Shown here: piece after piece, positions 18,283 through 27,112 of the stretch | How positions within the stretch are numbered: position 1 is the stretch's first letter | Layout of the letters: each line of letters opens with the position of its first letter | Assembly: GCA_016872115.1 (NCBI GenBank) | Contig: VHBC01000003.1 | Coordinates: 111,801-175,800 of the forward strand | Origin: Sphingomonadales bacterium | GTDB lineage: Bacteria; Bacteroidota; Bacteroidia; Flavobacteriales_D; Crocinitomicaceae | DNA length: 64,000 nucleotides | Direction: 5' to 3' | The notes under the pieces: generated by a model | Told to the model about the DNA's origin: nothing | Databases searched by the model: none | The model's input: the letters and a program-made list of their open reading frames with translations, nothing else | Made by a program: the position numbers and the translations under genes

Positions 18283-18597
18283 ATGTTCAGCGATCTTACT
18301 TCTGACAGCTTAGACCAAATTTTGGCTTCCAATGCAAAAGTTATGGTTCAGTATGGCGCAGGCTGGTGCGGTAATTGCAAAATCACCAAGCCGAAATTCA
18401 AACGTTTGGCGGAGAGCCATCCCAACATCGCATTTGTTTATGTAGATGCCGAGCACTACCCAAATTCCAGAAAGTTTGCCAACGTGAGTAATCTGCCAAC
18501 TTTTGCCTCGTTTGAAAACGGCGCCTTGCGTGCCGAAGCACAAGGCAATAAAATAGAAACCATTCAAGAAGTTCTCGATGCGCTTACCAGTCATTAA
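18283..18597 (+). CDS. Thioredoxin-like protein with WCGNC motif
   Basis: A 104-aa thioredoxin-fold protein without signal peptide. The redox motif is WCGNC (in QYGAGWCGNCKITKP, around residues 26-35) rather than the classical WCGPC. Asparagine at that position should shift the redox potential. The cis-proline is in SNLPTFASFENG. It lies between the peroxiredoxin and a small helical protein, and overlaps the latter by 20 nt. The natural reading is that it recycles the peroxiredoxin, but this is inferred from position. Confidence 0.9.
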   Translation: MFSDLTSDSLDQILASNAKVMVQYGAGWCGNCKITKPKFKRLAESHPNIAFVYVDAEHYPNSRKFANVSNLPTFASFENGALRAEAQGNKIETIQEVLDALTSH

Positions 18598-18832
18598 ACA
18601 TATTGTAGAATTCATCGAACAAAACGATGAAGACTACATCAACGAGACAATGGAAACACTCGAAAACCTCATTGACGCCCCAGGCATCAAAGACGAAGAG
18701 CTAGATGTCATTGGTGAATTACTTTCTAATTTTTCTGGAGCTTTGGAAGTATACAAAGAAATTCAGAATGGTGTTCCTAAACGTGAGGCCTTAAATGGCT
18801 TCATGAAACGGGTCACTGGATCGATTAACTAA
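18578..18832 (+). CDS. Small acidic helical protein of the peroxiredoxin operon
   Basis: An 84-aa cytoplasmic protein, rich in glutamate and aspartate and predicted to be all helical (IKHIVEFIEQNDEDYINETMETLENLI). It overlaps the thioredoxin-like gene by 20 nt. I recall small proteins of this kind (DUF6952) beside thioredoxin and peroxiredoxin genes in flavobacteria; that name is from memory. It has no cysteine, so it is not itself a redox carrier. A scaffolding or regulatory role is possible. A UUCG terminator follows immediately. Confidence 0.8.
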   Translation: MRLPVIKHIVEFIEQNDEDYINETMETLENLIDAPGIKDEELDVIGELLSNFSGALEVYKEIQNGVPKREALNGFMKRVTGSIN

Positions 18833-18835
18833 ACA

Positions 18836-18860
18836 AAAACCACCTTCGGGTGGTTTTTTT
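18836..18860 (+). terminator. UUCG-loop terminator of the peroxiredoxin operon
   Basis: AAAACCACC-TTCG-GGTGGTTTT forms a 9-bp stem with a UUCG loop and continues into T7. Confidence 0.92.
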
Positions 18861-18865
18861 ATGCC

Positions 18866-18873
18866 TATCTTTG
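18866..18873 (+). promoter_or_regulatory. -7 element of prfA (TATCTTTG)
   Basis: TATCTTTG ends 4 nt before the prfA ATG at 18878, predicting a leaderless mRNA. The -33 region is inside the upstream terminator hairpin (TTCG, 17-nt spacer). Confidence 0.55.
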
Positions 18874-18877
18874 CGGC

Positions 18878-19957
18878 ATGTCAGATTTACTCAATAAGTT
18901 AGAAGCCATCCATTTTCGCTTCGTTGAAGTCGGCAAAATGATCACAGACCCGGATATCATTTCGGACATGAGCCGTTATGTGAAACTCAATAAAGAATAC
19001 CGCGATCTCGAAATATTAGATCAAACCTACTTGCGTTATAAGCTATTACTCGACAACTTGAAAAGTGCAAAAGTGCTTTTAGAGGAGGAGCAGGACCCAG
19101 AAATGCGCGAAATGGCCAAAGTTGAAATCGATGAATTAGAGCAGGACAGACCTGAACTTGAAGAAGAAATCAAATTACTGCTTATACCCAAAGATCCCGA
19201 GGACGACAAAAACGCCATCATGGAACTTCGCGCAGGCACTGGCGGAGACGAAGCATGTATCTTTGTTGAAGATGTCTATCGCTTGTACACCATGTATTTC
19301 AAAGCCATGGGTTGGAATGTCGATGTATTGAATTCCTCAGAGGGTTCGGTAAAAGGATACAAAGAAATCTCAATGGAAATCACCGGTGCGGGTATTTACG
19401 GCGCGCTAAAATTTGAGTCGGGTGTGCACCGCGTACAACGTGTCCCTGAAACAGAATCCCAAGGAAGGGTACATACATCTGCAATAACAGTTGCTGTATT
19501 GCCAGAAGCCGAAGAAGTTGATTTTGAACTCGATATGAACGATGTTCGCAAAGATACTTTCCGAGCTTCGGGTGCAGGTGGTCAGCACATCAATAAAACA
19601 GAGTCTGCTATTCGCCTTACGCACATTCCATCGGGTTTGGTAGTCGAGTGTCAGGATGGCCGCTCGCAACACAAAAACCTCGAAAAGGCCATTTCAGTTT
19701 TGCGCTCTAGGCTTTATCAACTTGAACTTGACCGCATACATAACGAGCGTGCTGCTCAGCGTAAAACACTTGTTTCTTCCGGTGACCGCTCAGCCAAAAT
19801 TAGAACTTATAACTACCCACAGGGTCGAATTACCGATCACCGCATTAATAAAACCATGTATAACCTTAATGTGTTTATGAATGGTGATATACAAGAAATG
19901 CTCGATGCCCTTAAATTGGCCGAGAACGCTGAAAAACTCAAAGGAGAAACCGCATGA
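18878..19957 (+). CDS. prfA: Peptide chain release factor 1
   Basis: A 359-aa factor that ends translation at UAA and UAG. The tripeptide anticodon is PET (in [14 protein letters not shown]), the variant of PxT that marks RF1, whereas RF2 has SPF. The catalytic GGQ lies in [15 protein letters not shown]. The N-terminal helical domain and full length are normal. The stop overlaps the start of pyrF by four bases (ATGA), so the two genes are co-translated. Confidence 0.97.
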   Translation: MSDLLNKLEAIHFRFVEVGKMITDPDIISDMSRYVKLNKEYRDLEILDQTYLRYKLLLDNLKSAKVLLEEEQDPEMREMAKVEIDELEQDRPELEEEIKLLLIPKDPEDDKNAIMELRAGTGGDEACIFVEDVYRLYTMYFKAMGWNVDVLNSSEGSVKGYKEISMEITGAGIYGALKFESGVHRVQRVPETESQGRVHTSAITVAVLPEAEEVDFELDMNDVRKDTFRASGAGGQHINKTESAIRLTHIPSGLVVECQDGRSQHKNLEKAISVLRSRLYQLELDRIHNERAAQRKTLVSSGDRSAKIRTYNYPQGRITDHRINKTMYNLNVFMNGDIQEMLDALKLAENAEKLKGETA

Positions 19958-20769
19958 CAAAAGCAGAACTAATTGCCCAAATTAAAGAAAAACAAAGTTT
20001 TTTGTGCGTAGGCCTCGACCCTGACCTAGACAAAATACCCAAGCACTTACTCGAAACCTCGGATCCGCTTTTTGAATTTTGTAAGCAAATCATAGATTCC
20101 ACGCATCCTTATGCCATTGCATACAAACCCAATACAGCTTTCTTTGAATGTCATGGAGCTAAAGGTTGGGAGTCTTTGTGTAAAACGATTGCCTATATTC
20201 CCAAGAATTGTTTGATCATAGCCGATGCCAAAAGAGGTGATATCGGTAATACATCCGGCTATTACGCCAAAACCTTTTTTGAACACATGCAAGCCGATGC
20301 CATTACGGTTGCACCATACATGGGTTCTGATTCAGTACTTCCGTTTCTTCAATTTGAAAATAAATGGGTGGTTTTACTTGCCCTTACTTCCAATGAAGGT
20401 GCTAAAGATTTTCAATTAACCGAAGGGAATGGAAAGGCATTATTTGAGATTGTTTTGGAAAAATCTGCTCAATGGGGAACACCAGAGAACATGATGTATG
20501 TGGTTGGTGCTACTCGTGCCGAAGACATCGCACGCGTAAGAAAATTAGTACCTGATCATTTCTTTTTGGTTCCTGGGGTAGGTACCCAAGGCGGTGATTT
20601 GGACACAGTTGTCAAATATGGCGCAAATGATCATTGTGGATTGTTGGTGAACTCTTCAAGAGCTATCATTTATGCCAGTTCAGGAACAGATTTTGCAATT
20701 GAGGCCAAAAAAGAAGCGCTGAAAATGCAAGCCCAGATGGCGTTGCATGTTCAGCGCTTTAATATGTGA
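19954..20769 (+). CDS. pyrF: Orotidine-5'-phosphate decarboxylase
   Basis: A 271-aa enzyme forming UMP from OMP in the last step of pyrimidine synthesis. It belongs to the longer type 2 subfamily: [13 protein letters not shown] at the N-terminus, [12 protein letters not shown] as the catalytic Asp-Lys-Asp array, and [12 protein letters not shown] plus [10 protein letters not shown] as phosphate-binding loops. It overlaps prfA by 4 nt. No terminator was seen directly after it; a convergent small lipoprotein gene ends 8 nt downstream. Confidence 0.96.
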   Translation: MTKAELIAQIKEKQSFLCVGLDPDLDKIPKHLLETSDPLFEFCKQIIDSTHPYAIAYKPNTAFFECHGAKGWESLCKTIAYIPKNCLIIADAKRGDIGNTSGYYAKTFFEHMQADAITVAPYMGSDSVLPFLQFENKWVVLLALTSNEGAKDFQLTEGNGKALFEIVLEKSAQWGTPENMMYVVGATRAEDIARVRKLVPDHFFLVPGVGTQGGDLDTVVKYGANDHCGLLVNSSRAIIYASSGTDFAIEAKKEALKMQAQMALHVQRFNM

Positions 20770-20776
20770 TGGACGC

Positions 20777-20920
20777 TTAGCGTGTAGCTAAGTCAGCCGC
20801 GGTGTTGCTTTGCTCTAGTTTTCCGTAGGCATCGCAGCTTGCTTTACGGCCTGCTCCGCAAGAAGCTAATACAATCAGGGTTGCAAATGCCGCTAGTATA
20901 AAAGATGTTTTTGTTTTCAT
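20777..20920 (-). CDS. 47-residue lipoprotein absent from the ORF track
   Basis: The minus strand from ATG 20918-20920 to TAA 20777 encodes MKTKTSFILAAFATLIVLASC, a complete lipoprotein signal peptide with lipobox LASC. A 27-residue mature part follows, containing a second cysteine (KASCDAYGKLEQ). The mature protein is polar and ends TAADLATR. It is below the track's length cutoff but has a signal peptide, a promoter-like element 46 nt upstream and normal codon use. Small lipoproteins of this shape are common in Bacteroidota; function is unknown. Confidence 0.75.
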   Translation of the reverse strand: MKTKTSFILAAFATLIVLASCGAGRKASCDAYGKLEQSNTAADLATR

Positions 20921-20966
20921 GGTGTTTGTTTTGTTGTTGTTGCTGCTTTTAACGGAAGTTATTTCA

Positions 20967-20974
20967 CAAAGTTA
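20967..20974 (-). promoter_or_regulatory. -7 element of the small lipoprotein gene (TAACTTTG)
   Basis: TAACTTTG on the minus strand lies 46 nt upstream of the start at 20920, leaving a repetitive AAC-rich leader. Confidence 0.5.
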
Positions 20975-21006
20975 CAATTTTTAAAAAAATAGCGCGTTTT
21001 GTCTGT

Positions 21007-21014
21007 TATATTTG
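21007..21014 (+). promoter_or_regulatory. -7 element of the Omp85 gene (TATATTTG)
   Basis: TATATTTG ends 3 nt before the ATG at 21018. This makes the track's TTG start at 21012 impossible for a leaderless transcript starting near the ATG. Confidence 0.5.
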
Positions 21015-21017
21015 ATT

Positions 21018-22634
21018 ATGCGTAAGCTTTATTATTTATTGGTATTCTCTTTAATGTGGTTACCAAATTATGCCCAAATAAAGTTTTGCCTCGATGTGCA
21101 GCATGTCCCATTACCTAAGGAATTAATTTTTTTATCAGAAAATAAAGGTCAATCTTATTCCGCACAACAATGGCAGTTATTGCGCCAACAATGGCAGCAA
21201 AATGCTATTGAAGCTGGTTACTTTTTATTTGACTTATGGCAAGTCAAGCAAACAGATAGTTTGTTAACTTTTCAAGCCGTTCCCGGTCCTTTTTTCCAAG
21301 GAATTTACTTGAGAGATTCTTCGGAGCACAAGCCAATTTCACCGAGCCAATTGAAGCGCATGGTTCAAGATAGCCTGAGTTGGTACCTTAATAATGGTTA
21401 TCCTTTCGCTCAAATCCAACTTGCATACCAATCAGGACTCAAACCTACAGTTGAGCTGCATGTTGAAAAGGGTCTTTATGTCAATTGGGGTCAGTTTATT
21501 GTACGGCCCGAAGGAATTATTCAGCAAAAAGCGCTGCAGCAAATGCTACCACTCAAAGAAGGTGAGCCATTTTGTTTGGCAGCATTAAAGCAAATTCAAG
21601 GTTCTTTTTTTGGACAACTGCCATTTAAAATACTGCGCCAACCGGAATGGGAATATCATGACAACAAGGCAGATGTCTATTTTTATTTAGAACGCGTTCG
21701 CGCAAGTTCGGCCACCGGAATTGTTGGTTTACAACCCAATCCGCTCACTCAAAAAACAGCTTTGGTCGGTGAACTCAATATTCAACTGCAAAATAATTGG
21801 CAAAAGAATGAAAAACTGCAGCTACATTGGCGTAGCATTGCACCTCAGACCCAACAACTTAAAACCAGTTTGCAATGGCCATATATTGCGGGCAGTCCGT
21901 ATGGGCTTAATACAGGACTAACGATATACAAAAGAGACACTGCTTTTCTAGAAATGAGAACAAATTTCGGTGTATGTTATCAATTTGCTGGCGCGTGGCA
22001 AATGAGTGCACAACTAGATTATTGGCGCTCAAATGCCTTAAAAGATTTGCCCGGTAGCGAGGTGGCCACCTTTAGGACCACTACCTATGGCCTTGTTTTA
22101 CAGAGGCAAAAATTAGATCGTATTCAGAATCCAACGAAAGGTATGCTATTCCAAACAAGTTATCTTGTTGGGAACAGATTGACAAGTGAGAAAGTGCTAA
22201 CCTGGCGCTTTACGCTAGCACAACGCTATTTTTTATCCCTTGCTCAAAGACAAGTCTTGTGTTTTATGCAACAATTTGATCATATTGCAACACCTATTTT
22301 GTACCGCAATGAACTTTATCGTTTTGGAGGGCTTGACCGAATGAGGGGTTTTGATGAAGAAGCTTTTTTTGCCTCCACAGTATTGTTGACTGGTCTAGAG
22401 TACCGTTTTTTGCTCGATGAAAATTCCTATGCCCTTGCTTTTTCGGATTGGGCTTGGTCGGCAAACCAAGTTCAACCAGCACAAAAACAACAATTATATG
22501 CATTTGGTATGGGTCTGGTTTTAGGTACAGAAAACGGTCAATTTAAACTCAATTATGCCCTTGGGGCTACAATTGGTGAAGGCTTGAAATTGAACGCAGG
22601 AAAAATTCATCTGGGCTATATTTCTTACTTTTGA
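21018..22634 (+). CDS. Omp85-superfamily outer-membrane barrel protein
   Basis: A 538-aa exported protein with signal peptide MRKLYYLLVFSLMWLPNYAQ. Residues about 25-210 form POTRA-like repeats (FFQGIYLRDSSEH..., LHVEKGLYVNWGQ), with the second half a 16-strand type barrel ending in an aromatic residue (GYISYF). The Omp85 loop-6 signature appears as RFGGLDRMRGFDEEAF. It is shorter than BamA (about 800 aa), with perhaps two POTRA domains, so it resembles TamA/TamL or a lipid-handling Omp85. A TamB protein is encoded at 53813, which makes a TamA-like role attractive but unproven. rdgB follows by 3 nt. Confidence 0.85.
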   Translation: MRKLYYLLVFSLMWLPNYAQIKFCLDVQHVPLPKELIFLSENKGQSYSAQQWQLLRQQWQQNAIEAGYFLFDLWQVKQTDSLLTFQAVPGPFFQGIYLRDSSEHKPISPSQLKRMVQDSLSWYLNNGYPFAQIQLAYQSGLKPTVELHVEKGLYVNWGQFIVRPEGIIQQKALQQMLPLKEGEPFCLAALKQIQGSFFGQLPFKILRQPEWEYHDNKADVYFYLERVRASSATGIVGLQPNPLTQKTALVGELNIQLQNNWQKNEKLQLHWRSIAPQTQQLKTSLQWPYIAGSPYGLNTGLTIYKRDTAFLEMRTNFGVCYQFAGAWQMSAQLDYWRSNALKDLPGSEVATFRTTTYGLVLQRQKLDRIQNPTKGMLFQTSYLVGNRLTSEKVLTWRFTLAQRYFLSLAQRQVLCFMQQFDHIATPILYRNELYRFGGLDRMRGFDEEAFFASTVLLTGLEYRFLLDENSYALAFSDWAWSANQVQPAQKQQLYAFGMGLVLGTENGQFKLNYALGATIGEGLKLNAGKIHLGYISYF

Positions 22635-22637
22635 GAG

Positions 22638-23216
22638 ATGAAAATTGTTTTTGCGAGCCACAACCAAAATAAAACAAAAGAAATTCGTTCGGTATTGCCC
22701 CAAGGGATTGAACTACTTACGCTAAACGACCTCAATTGCTTTGAGGAAATTCCCGAAAATGAGCCCACCATCGAGGGAAATTCGGCATTCAAAGCAAATT
22801 GGGTTTTTAACCATTTCGGTATGCCATGTTTTGCAGATGACACAGGCCTAGAAGTGCGCGCATTAAATGGTGCCCCGGGAGTGCATTCAGCGCGCTATGC
22901 CGATGAGACAACAAATGACGAAGCCAACATGCATAAATTATTGGAAGCCCTCAAGCCGTTTTCTGACCGTACAGCGCAATTTAAAACGGTGATCACTTTT
23001 CGTGACCAACACCGTGAAATCCAATTTACTGGTGTTATTAGTGGACAAATTGGCACCTCAAAAAGAGGCGAATTCGGTTTTGGATATGATCCTATTTTTA
23101 TTCCGGAAGATGCTGCTCAAACCTTTGCAGAGATGACGCTGCTTCAAAAAAATAAGTTTAGTCACAGAGCTAGAGCAATGGCGCAATTTCTAGAGTTCTT
23201 AGCTGAACACACCTAG
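22638..23216 (+). CDS. rdgB: XTP/dITP diphosphatase (RdgB/HAM1)
   Basis: A 192-aa house-cleaning enzyme hydrolysing ITP, dITP and XTP to monophosphates, keeping deaminated purines out of DNA. Family motifs are MKIVFASHNQNKTKEI, the catalytic glutamate region EPTIEGNSAFKA, CFADDTGLEVRALNGAPGVHSAR, GFGYDPIF and FSHRARAM. It starts 3 nt after the Omp85 gene, suggesting shared transcription. Its TAG stop overlaps the stop of the convergent folB in the palindrome CTAG. Confidence 0.96.
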   Translation: MKIVFASHNQNKTKEIRSVLPQGIELLTLNDLNCFEEIPENEPTIEGNSAFKANWVFNHFGMPCFADDTGLEVRALNGAPGVHSARYADETTNDEANMHKLLEALKPFSDRTAQFKTVITFRDQHREIQFTGVISGQIGTSKRGEFGFGYDPIFIPEDAAQTFAEMTLLQKNKFSHRARAMAQFLEFLAEHT

Positions 23217-23566
23217 GCCTCAATAGAAATAGCCACCGAATCAACATCGCCGTTGATTGGCGGACAAATTTTGGTGATCTTGAGTTGAAGCGCGGAAATA
23301 CCCTTTAATTCATTTCGAAGACGTCCTACTATACGTTGCCCAACGTGCTCGATAAGTTTGGATCGGATGGCCATTTCTTCAATGACGATGCGGTTCACAT
23401 CGACGTAATCGATGGTGTCAGCAAGGGTATCAAGAAGCGCGGCTTGACTGAAATTCGTTTCTAAAACAACATCAACTACATAATGCCCACCAATTCGACC
23501 TTCCTCAGGCAAGCAGCCGTGAAAAGCGTAGCATTTAATACCATTGACGAATATTTTATGCTTCAT
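23213..23566 (-). CDS. folB: Dihydroneopterin aldolase
   Basis: A 117-aa folate-pathway enzyme converting dihydroneopterin to 6-hydroxymethyl-dihydropterin. Visible landmarks are KHKIFVNGIKCYAFHGCLPEE, with the pterin-binding tyrosine/histidine region, DTIDYVDVNRIV, and KLIEHVGQRIVGRL with the conserved glutamate. The start MKHK (ATG ending at 23566) is preferred over the track's 23581 because it aligns with the family start; it overlaps the gltX end by 11 nt. Transcribed with gltX. Confidence 0.94.
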   Translation of the reverse strand: MKHKIFVNGIKCYAFHGCLPEEGRIGGHYVVDVVLETNFSQAALLDTLADTIDYVDVNRIVIEEMAIRSKLIEHVGQRIVGRLRNELKGISALQLKITKICPPINGDVDSVAISIEA

Positions 23567-25079
23567 GGAGGATGCGCTCAATTTGTTCTATTCCAAGGGT
23601 AATTCGTCTTAGGACTTCTTCTTTTCCTAGAAATGCCGAGATTTCAAACATGCCAGGGCCTGCGCCGACGCCTGTCAGGACCAAACGATACGGGAGCAGA
23701 ACAGCACCAATACCGAGTTCTTTGTCAGTAAGAAATGTTTTAAACGCTACCTCTATGGAAGTTGCGGAGAAATCAGGAAGTGCTTCAATGATTTTTTGCC
23801 ACTCATGGATATATGCTGAGGTTTCTGGCTTCCATTTTTTGCAAATGGTTTCGGTATCAAATGAGGTAGGCATTCCTAAAAGATAGGCTCCTTCTGTGAG
23901 TATATCTTGGGCAAATGTAGCACGCTCCTTCATGAGTTCACAGACCTTTTCTAGTGCTTCATCGGAAAGATCAAGTTCTTGTAGCTCCCGAAGTTGAGCA
24001 GCGATAACGCGGTTGTCTTGGGCACGCAAATAGGTTTGTTGAAACCATTTGGTTTTATTAGGATCAAATTTAGCGCCAGCCTTACTGACGCGATCTAGTG
24101 AAAAGGCGGCCACGAGCTCGTCTAATGAAAAGATTTCTTGTTCTGTGCCTGGGTTCCAACCTAAGAAAGCTAACATATTGATAAACGCACCTGGCAAATA
24201 ACCGTTTTCACGGTAACCCGAATATAGCTCGCCTTCTGAAGTTGTCCAATTGGTTGGGAAAACAGGAAAACCAAGGCGGTCGCCGTCGCGTTTAGATAAT
24301 TTGCCGTTGCCATCTGGTCTGAGCAAAAGCGGTAAGTGGGCAAATTCAGGACAGGGCCATCCGAAGGCTTCGTAAAGTAAAATATGCAAAGGTGCAGATG
24401 GAAGCCATTCCTCGCCACGAATGACATGGCTGATTTGCATGGTGTGGTCATCGACGATATTAGCCAAATGGTAAGTCGGCATGCCGTCGCTTTTGAATAA
24501 GACTTTATCGTCTAAGTTATTGGTATTCACAACTACCCAGCCGCGAATGATGTCGTGGAAGCGCACATCTTGGTTGCGTGGCATTTTCATGCGGATCACG
24601 TAAGGCGCTCCTGAGGCAAGTAATTCATTGACCTCAGATTGTGGTAAAGTGAGTGAGTTGCGCATGCTGTTGCGCGTCACGCTGTTGTACTGCCAATTGG
24701 GCATACCCATAGTTTTGGCTTGGTCGCGCATGCGGTCGAGTTCTTCGGCGCTGTCAAAAGCGTAGTAGGCTTTGTCTGCTGCTATGAGTTGTTCTGCATA
24801 AGGCTTGTACATGGCTTTGCGCTCTGATTGCACATATGGACCGAATTCACCTCCTAAACCGGGGCCTTCTGTTGGCATAATGCCACACCAAGCTAAGGCA
24901 TCCATGATGTACTCTTGTGCACCCGGAACAAAACGGGTTTGATCGGTATCTTCAATACGGATCAAGAAGGTGCCATTGTGCTTTTTGGCAAACAAGTAAT
25001 TGTAAAGAGCAGTGCGTACTCCACCCATATGGAGCGGGCCGGTAGGTGAGGGCGCAAAACGAACGCGAACTGAAGACAT
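23556..25079 (-). CDS. gltX: Glutamyl-tRNA synthetase
   Basis: A 507-aa class I synthetase charging tRNA-Glu. The HIGH-type motif is SPTGPLHMGGVRTALYN and the KMSKS-type motif is GKLSKRDGDRLGFP. The start is at ATG 25079 (MSSVRVRFAPSPTG); the track's 25100 lies upstream of the predicted transcription start. The overlapping folB shares its promoter. The stop lies inside folB. Whether the enzyme also misacylates tRNA-Gln cannot be told; that depends on gatCAB or glnS elsewhere. Confidence 0.97.
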   Translation of the reverse strand: MSSVRVRFAPSPTGPLHMGGVRTALYNYLFAKKHNGTFLIRIEDTDQTRFVPGAQEYIMDALAWCGIMPTEGPGLGGEFGPYVQSERKAMYKPYAEQLIAADKAYYAFDSAEELDRMRDQAKTMGMPNWQYNSVTRNSMRNSLTLPQSEVNELLASGAPYVIRMKMPRNQDVRFHDIIRGWVVVNTNNLDDKVLFKSDGMPTYHLANIVDDHTMQISHVIRGEEWLPSAPLHILLYEAFGWPCPEFAHLPLLLRPDGNGKLSKRDGDRLGFPVFPTNWTTSEGELYSGYRENGYLPGAFINMLAFLGWNPGTEQEIFSLDELVAAFSLDRVSKAGAKFDPNKTKWFQQTYLRAQDNRVIAAQLRELQELDLSDEALEKVCELMKERATFAQDILTEGAYLLGMPTSFDTETICKKWKPETSAYIHEWQKIIEALPDFSATSIEVAFKTFLTDKELGIGAVLLPYRLVLTGVGAGPGMFEISAFLGKEEVLRRITLGIEQIERILHEA

Positions 25080-25097
25080 AGCAATTTTTCTAAAGTG

Positions 25098-25125
25098 CAA
25101 AGATAGTAAATTGAAAAAGAATCAA
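25098..25125 (-). promoter_or_regulatory. gltX-folB promoter (TTG-N17-TATCTTTG)
   Basis: Minus-strand TATCTTTG (25098-25105) and TTG (25123-25125) are separated by 17 nt. The leader before the gltX ATG is about 12 nt. Confidence 0.6.
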
Positions 25126-25240
25126 GTTAGGAATTGACTTCTATCATTTTTAAAGTGAGTAAATGAGTAGAACTTTGCCGATTTGAGATTGGCGTTTAAT
25201 CAGTTCTTGATAGTGTGGATGTATAAATGTCTTTTGCTAA

Positions 25241-25263
25241 ATAATAGGTTGCGATTAGCAACC
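25241..25263 (-). terminator. Hairpin after the nuclease/nucleotidase operon
   Basis: GGTTGC (25247-25252) pairs with GCAACC (25258-25263) around GATTA, 11 nt past the stop of the DUF4249 gene. On the minus strand it is followed by TATTATTT, a weak T tract. Confidence 0.5.
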
Positions 25264-25274
25264 ATTTTTACTTT

Positions 25275-26213
25275 TTAGTCAATGCAGATTAGCGTGTCAT
25301 ACCATGGGCTGAAACCTGCCCAAATCCCTAGACAACCGCTGATATTTGATGGTATATTGATGGGGGTGGCATAAGGGTTGTTTGCAGCGTCAAGTTGTGC
25401 AGACTTCCGATCATAATAGTTATAAACAGCTTGGTCCATTTTTGAAAGTTTGACAATGACACTGTCTCCATACCGGTAATAACGGCGAAACTCCTTGAGG
25501 TGGATGCTGTCTTTTCTTTTTAAGGGATTTTGGTAATAAAATTCAATGGCCAGGCCGTTAAAATAGGCATCCGAAAAAATGCCACCGCGGGCTCTCCTGA
25601 AAATAGGGTCCAGTTCTTCGCCAATTTCATTTTGATTGATACGTCGGACTTCCCATCGATAAGCATCTAAAGTCTGGTATGGATCTGTTAAACGCGCCCA
25701 ACTAAAGCCATAGTCTTGTGTTTGGGGCTCTCTTTTCCAATAAAGCGTGTCAAGTTGTGTTGGTGGGGGCAAGTAGGTGCTTCCAGTAAATATCTTGCCG
25801 TCATAGTCGATGAGTAATTGATAGCTTTTATTGACTTCCCCGATGAAGTCCTCTGTTGTGTATACTTCAATGGGCAAAAGCTGCACTTCTTCTAACTCCA
25901 AGCGCAGGATCTCAGCCATACGCTTCTGACTGACAAGAGGAAGCTCATAGATGGGAATGGGGCTCAGTGAAAAGGTATCGTTGTTGCAAATCACATTGAC
26001 ACTCGCGTCATTCACTACGCTATTGAGGTAGGTAGCCAAGCTAACGGTGTCCGCTATATTTTTAGAAAGGGTAAGTAGAACGAGCGGATAACCATTTACT
26101 TCTATTTGACCATCTACTACCAACTGCGGCCCAAGTTGTGGTATATCAATATCCACTTCTTTCGCACAAGACAATAATAGCATTAAGCCGAATAAAAGCG
26201 AGATGATCTTCAT
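25275..26213 (-). CDS. DUF4249 lipoprotein
   Basis: A 312-aa lipoprotein with signal MKIISLLFGLMLLLSC (cysteine 16). It opens in the DUF4249 way (KEVDIDIPQLGPQLVVDGQI), then shows immunoglobulin-like strands and GSTYLPPPTQLD, the conserved middle motif. DUF4249 proteins are outer-membrane-associated lipoproteins of Bacteroidota, usually encoded beside a TonB-dependent receptor; their biochemical role is unknown. Here it is the last gene of the six-gene operon and overlaps the metallophosphatase stop by four bases (ATGA). It may be a surface partner of the receptor at 30072. Confidence 0.85.
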   Translation of the reverse strand: MKIISLLFGLMLLLSCAKEVDIDIPQLGPQLVVDGQIEVNGYPLVLLTLSKNIADTVSLATYLNSVVNDASVNVICNNDTFSLSPIPIYELPLVSQKRMAEILRLELEEVQLLPIEVYTTEDFIGEVNKSYQLLIDYDGKIFTGSTYLPPPTQLDTLYWKREPQTQDYGFSWARLTDPYQTLDAYRWEVRRINQNEIGEELDPIFRRARGGIFSDAYFNGLAIEFYYQNPLKRKDSIHLKEFRRYYRYGDSVIVKLSKMDQAVYNYYDRKSAQLDAANNPYATPINIPSNISGCLGIWAGFSPWYDTLICID

Positions 26214-27112
26214 TTTACAATACTTTGTGAGCAGCGTATATTTTTGTCTTCGATTTCAATCACACCTAGGCGCACACCGGCCCAGCCAACTTGATGTATC
26301 CAAACGTCGTGACCACTCGGGTCTTTGACTTTTGTAGGTTCTTCCATAAAAGTATGCGTGTGTCCACCTAAAATAAAATCAATCCCACTTACAACTTTAG
26401 CAAGATTGACATCACTTGGTTTTGAAGGATCTTCGTATTTGTAACCCAAATGGGATAAACAAATGATGAGGTCGCAATTTCGTTCTTGAAGTTGAGTCAC
26501 GACATCACGCGCACTTTGATATGGGTCTTTGAAATGTATGCCTTGAAAATTGCTTGTTGGCACCAACCCATTTAAATTGATCCCGATACCGAAAATGCCA
26601 ATTTGAAAAGGACCTTTTTGAATAATTTGATAGGGTTGAACAATTTCATTCATTGGGGTTTGACCAAAATCGTAGTTCGCATTGACAAATTTGAAATTGG
26701 CATGTTTTTGCGCCTCCATAAATCCTTTGATGCCAATATCAAAATCGTGATTGCCTAAAGTAACAACGTCGTATTTCAATGCGCTCATGACTTTCATTTC
26801 AAGTACCCCATGAAATCGATTGAAATAAGGTGTGCCTTGGAAAAAGTCTCCAGCGTCAAGTAGCAAGACATGTTCGTGATTTTTTCTGAATTCTGAGACC
26901 AGTGCGGCGCGGGCGCTAACCCCCCCCTGATTTGGAAATTTGGTGTGGTTGGCCACAAAAGGATCAATTTGAGAATGCGTATCGTTGGTATGGAGGATCA
27001 CCAATTTAGATGCTTTCTTCTTCGAAGGACCTGCCCTTAACCATTTGGGCAGTGCCAAAACGAGCGGAAGCATGCCAAACCGACCTAATAACTGACGACG
27101 CGTGGTTTTCAT
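26210..27112 (-). CDS. Metallophosphatase: catalytic half of a 5'-nucleotidase
   Basis: A 300-aa calcineurin-like phosphatase. A twin-arginine signal (TTRRQLLGRFG) precedes a hydrophobic stretch, suggesting Tat export folded with its metals. The dinuclear metal site is complete: HTNDTHSQI, LLDAGDFFQGTP, TLGNHDFDIG and GGHTHTF. It corresponds to the N-terminal catalytic domain of UshA-type 5'-nucleotidases, but the C-terminal substrate domain is missing and is encoded by the gene immediately upstream in the operon. It overlaps that gene and the DUF4249 gene by 4 nt each. Likely substrate: nucleoside monophosphates from nuclease digestion (inference). Confidence 0.9.
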   Translation of the reverse strand: MKTTRRQLLGRFGMLPLVLALPKWLRAGPSKKKASKLVILHTNDTHSQIDPFVANHTKFPNQGGVSARAALVSEFRKNHEHVLLLDAGDFFQGTPYFNRFHGVLEMKVMSALKYDVVTLGNHDFDIGIKGFMEAQKHANFKFVNANYDFGQTPMNEIVQPYQIIQKGPFQIGIFGIGINLNGLVPTSNFQGIHFKDPYQSARDVVTQLQERNCDLIICLSHLGYKYEDPSKPSDVNLAKVVSGIDFILGGHTHTFMEEPTKVKDPSGHDVWIHQVGWAGVRLGVIEIEDKNIRCSQSIVK

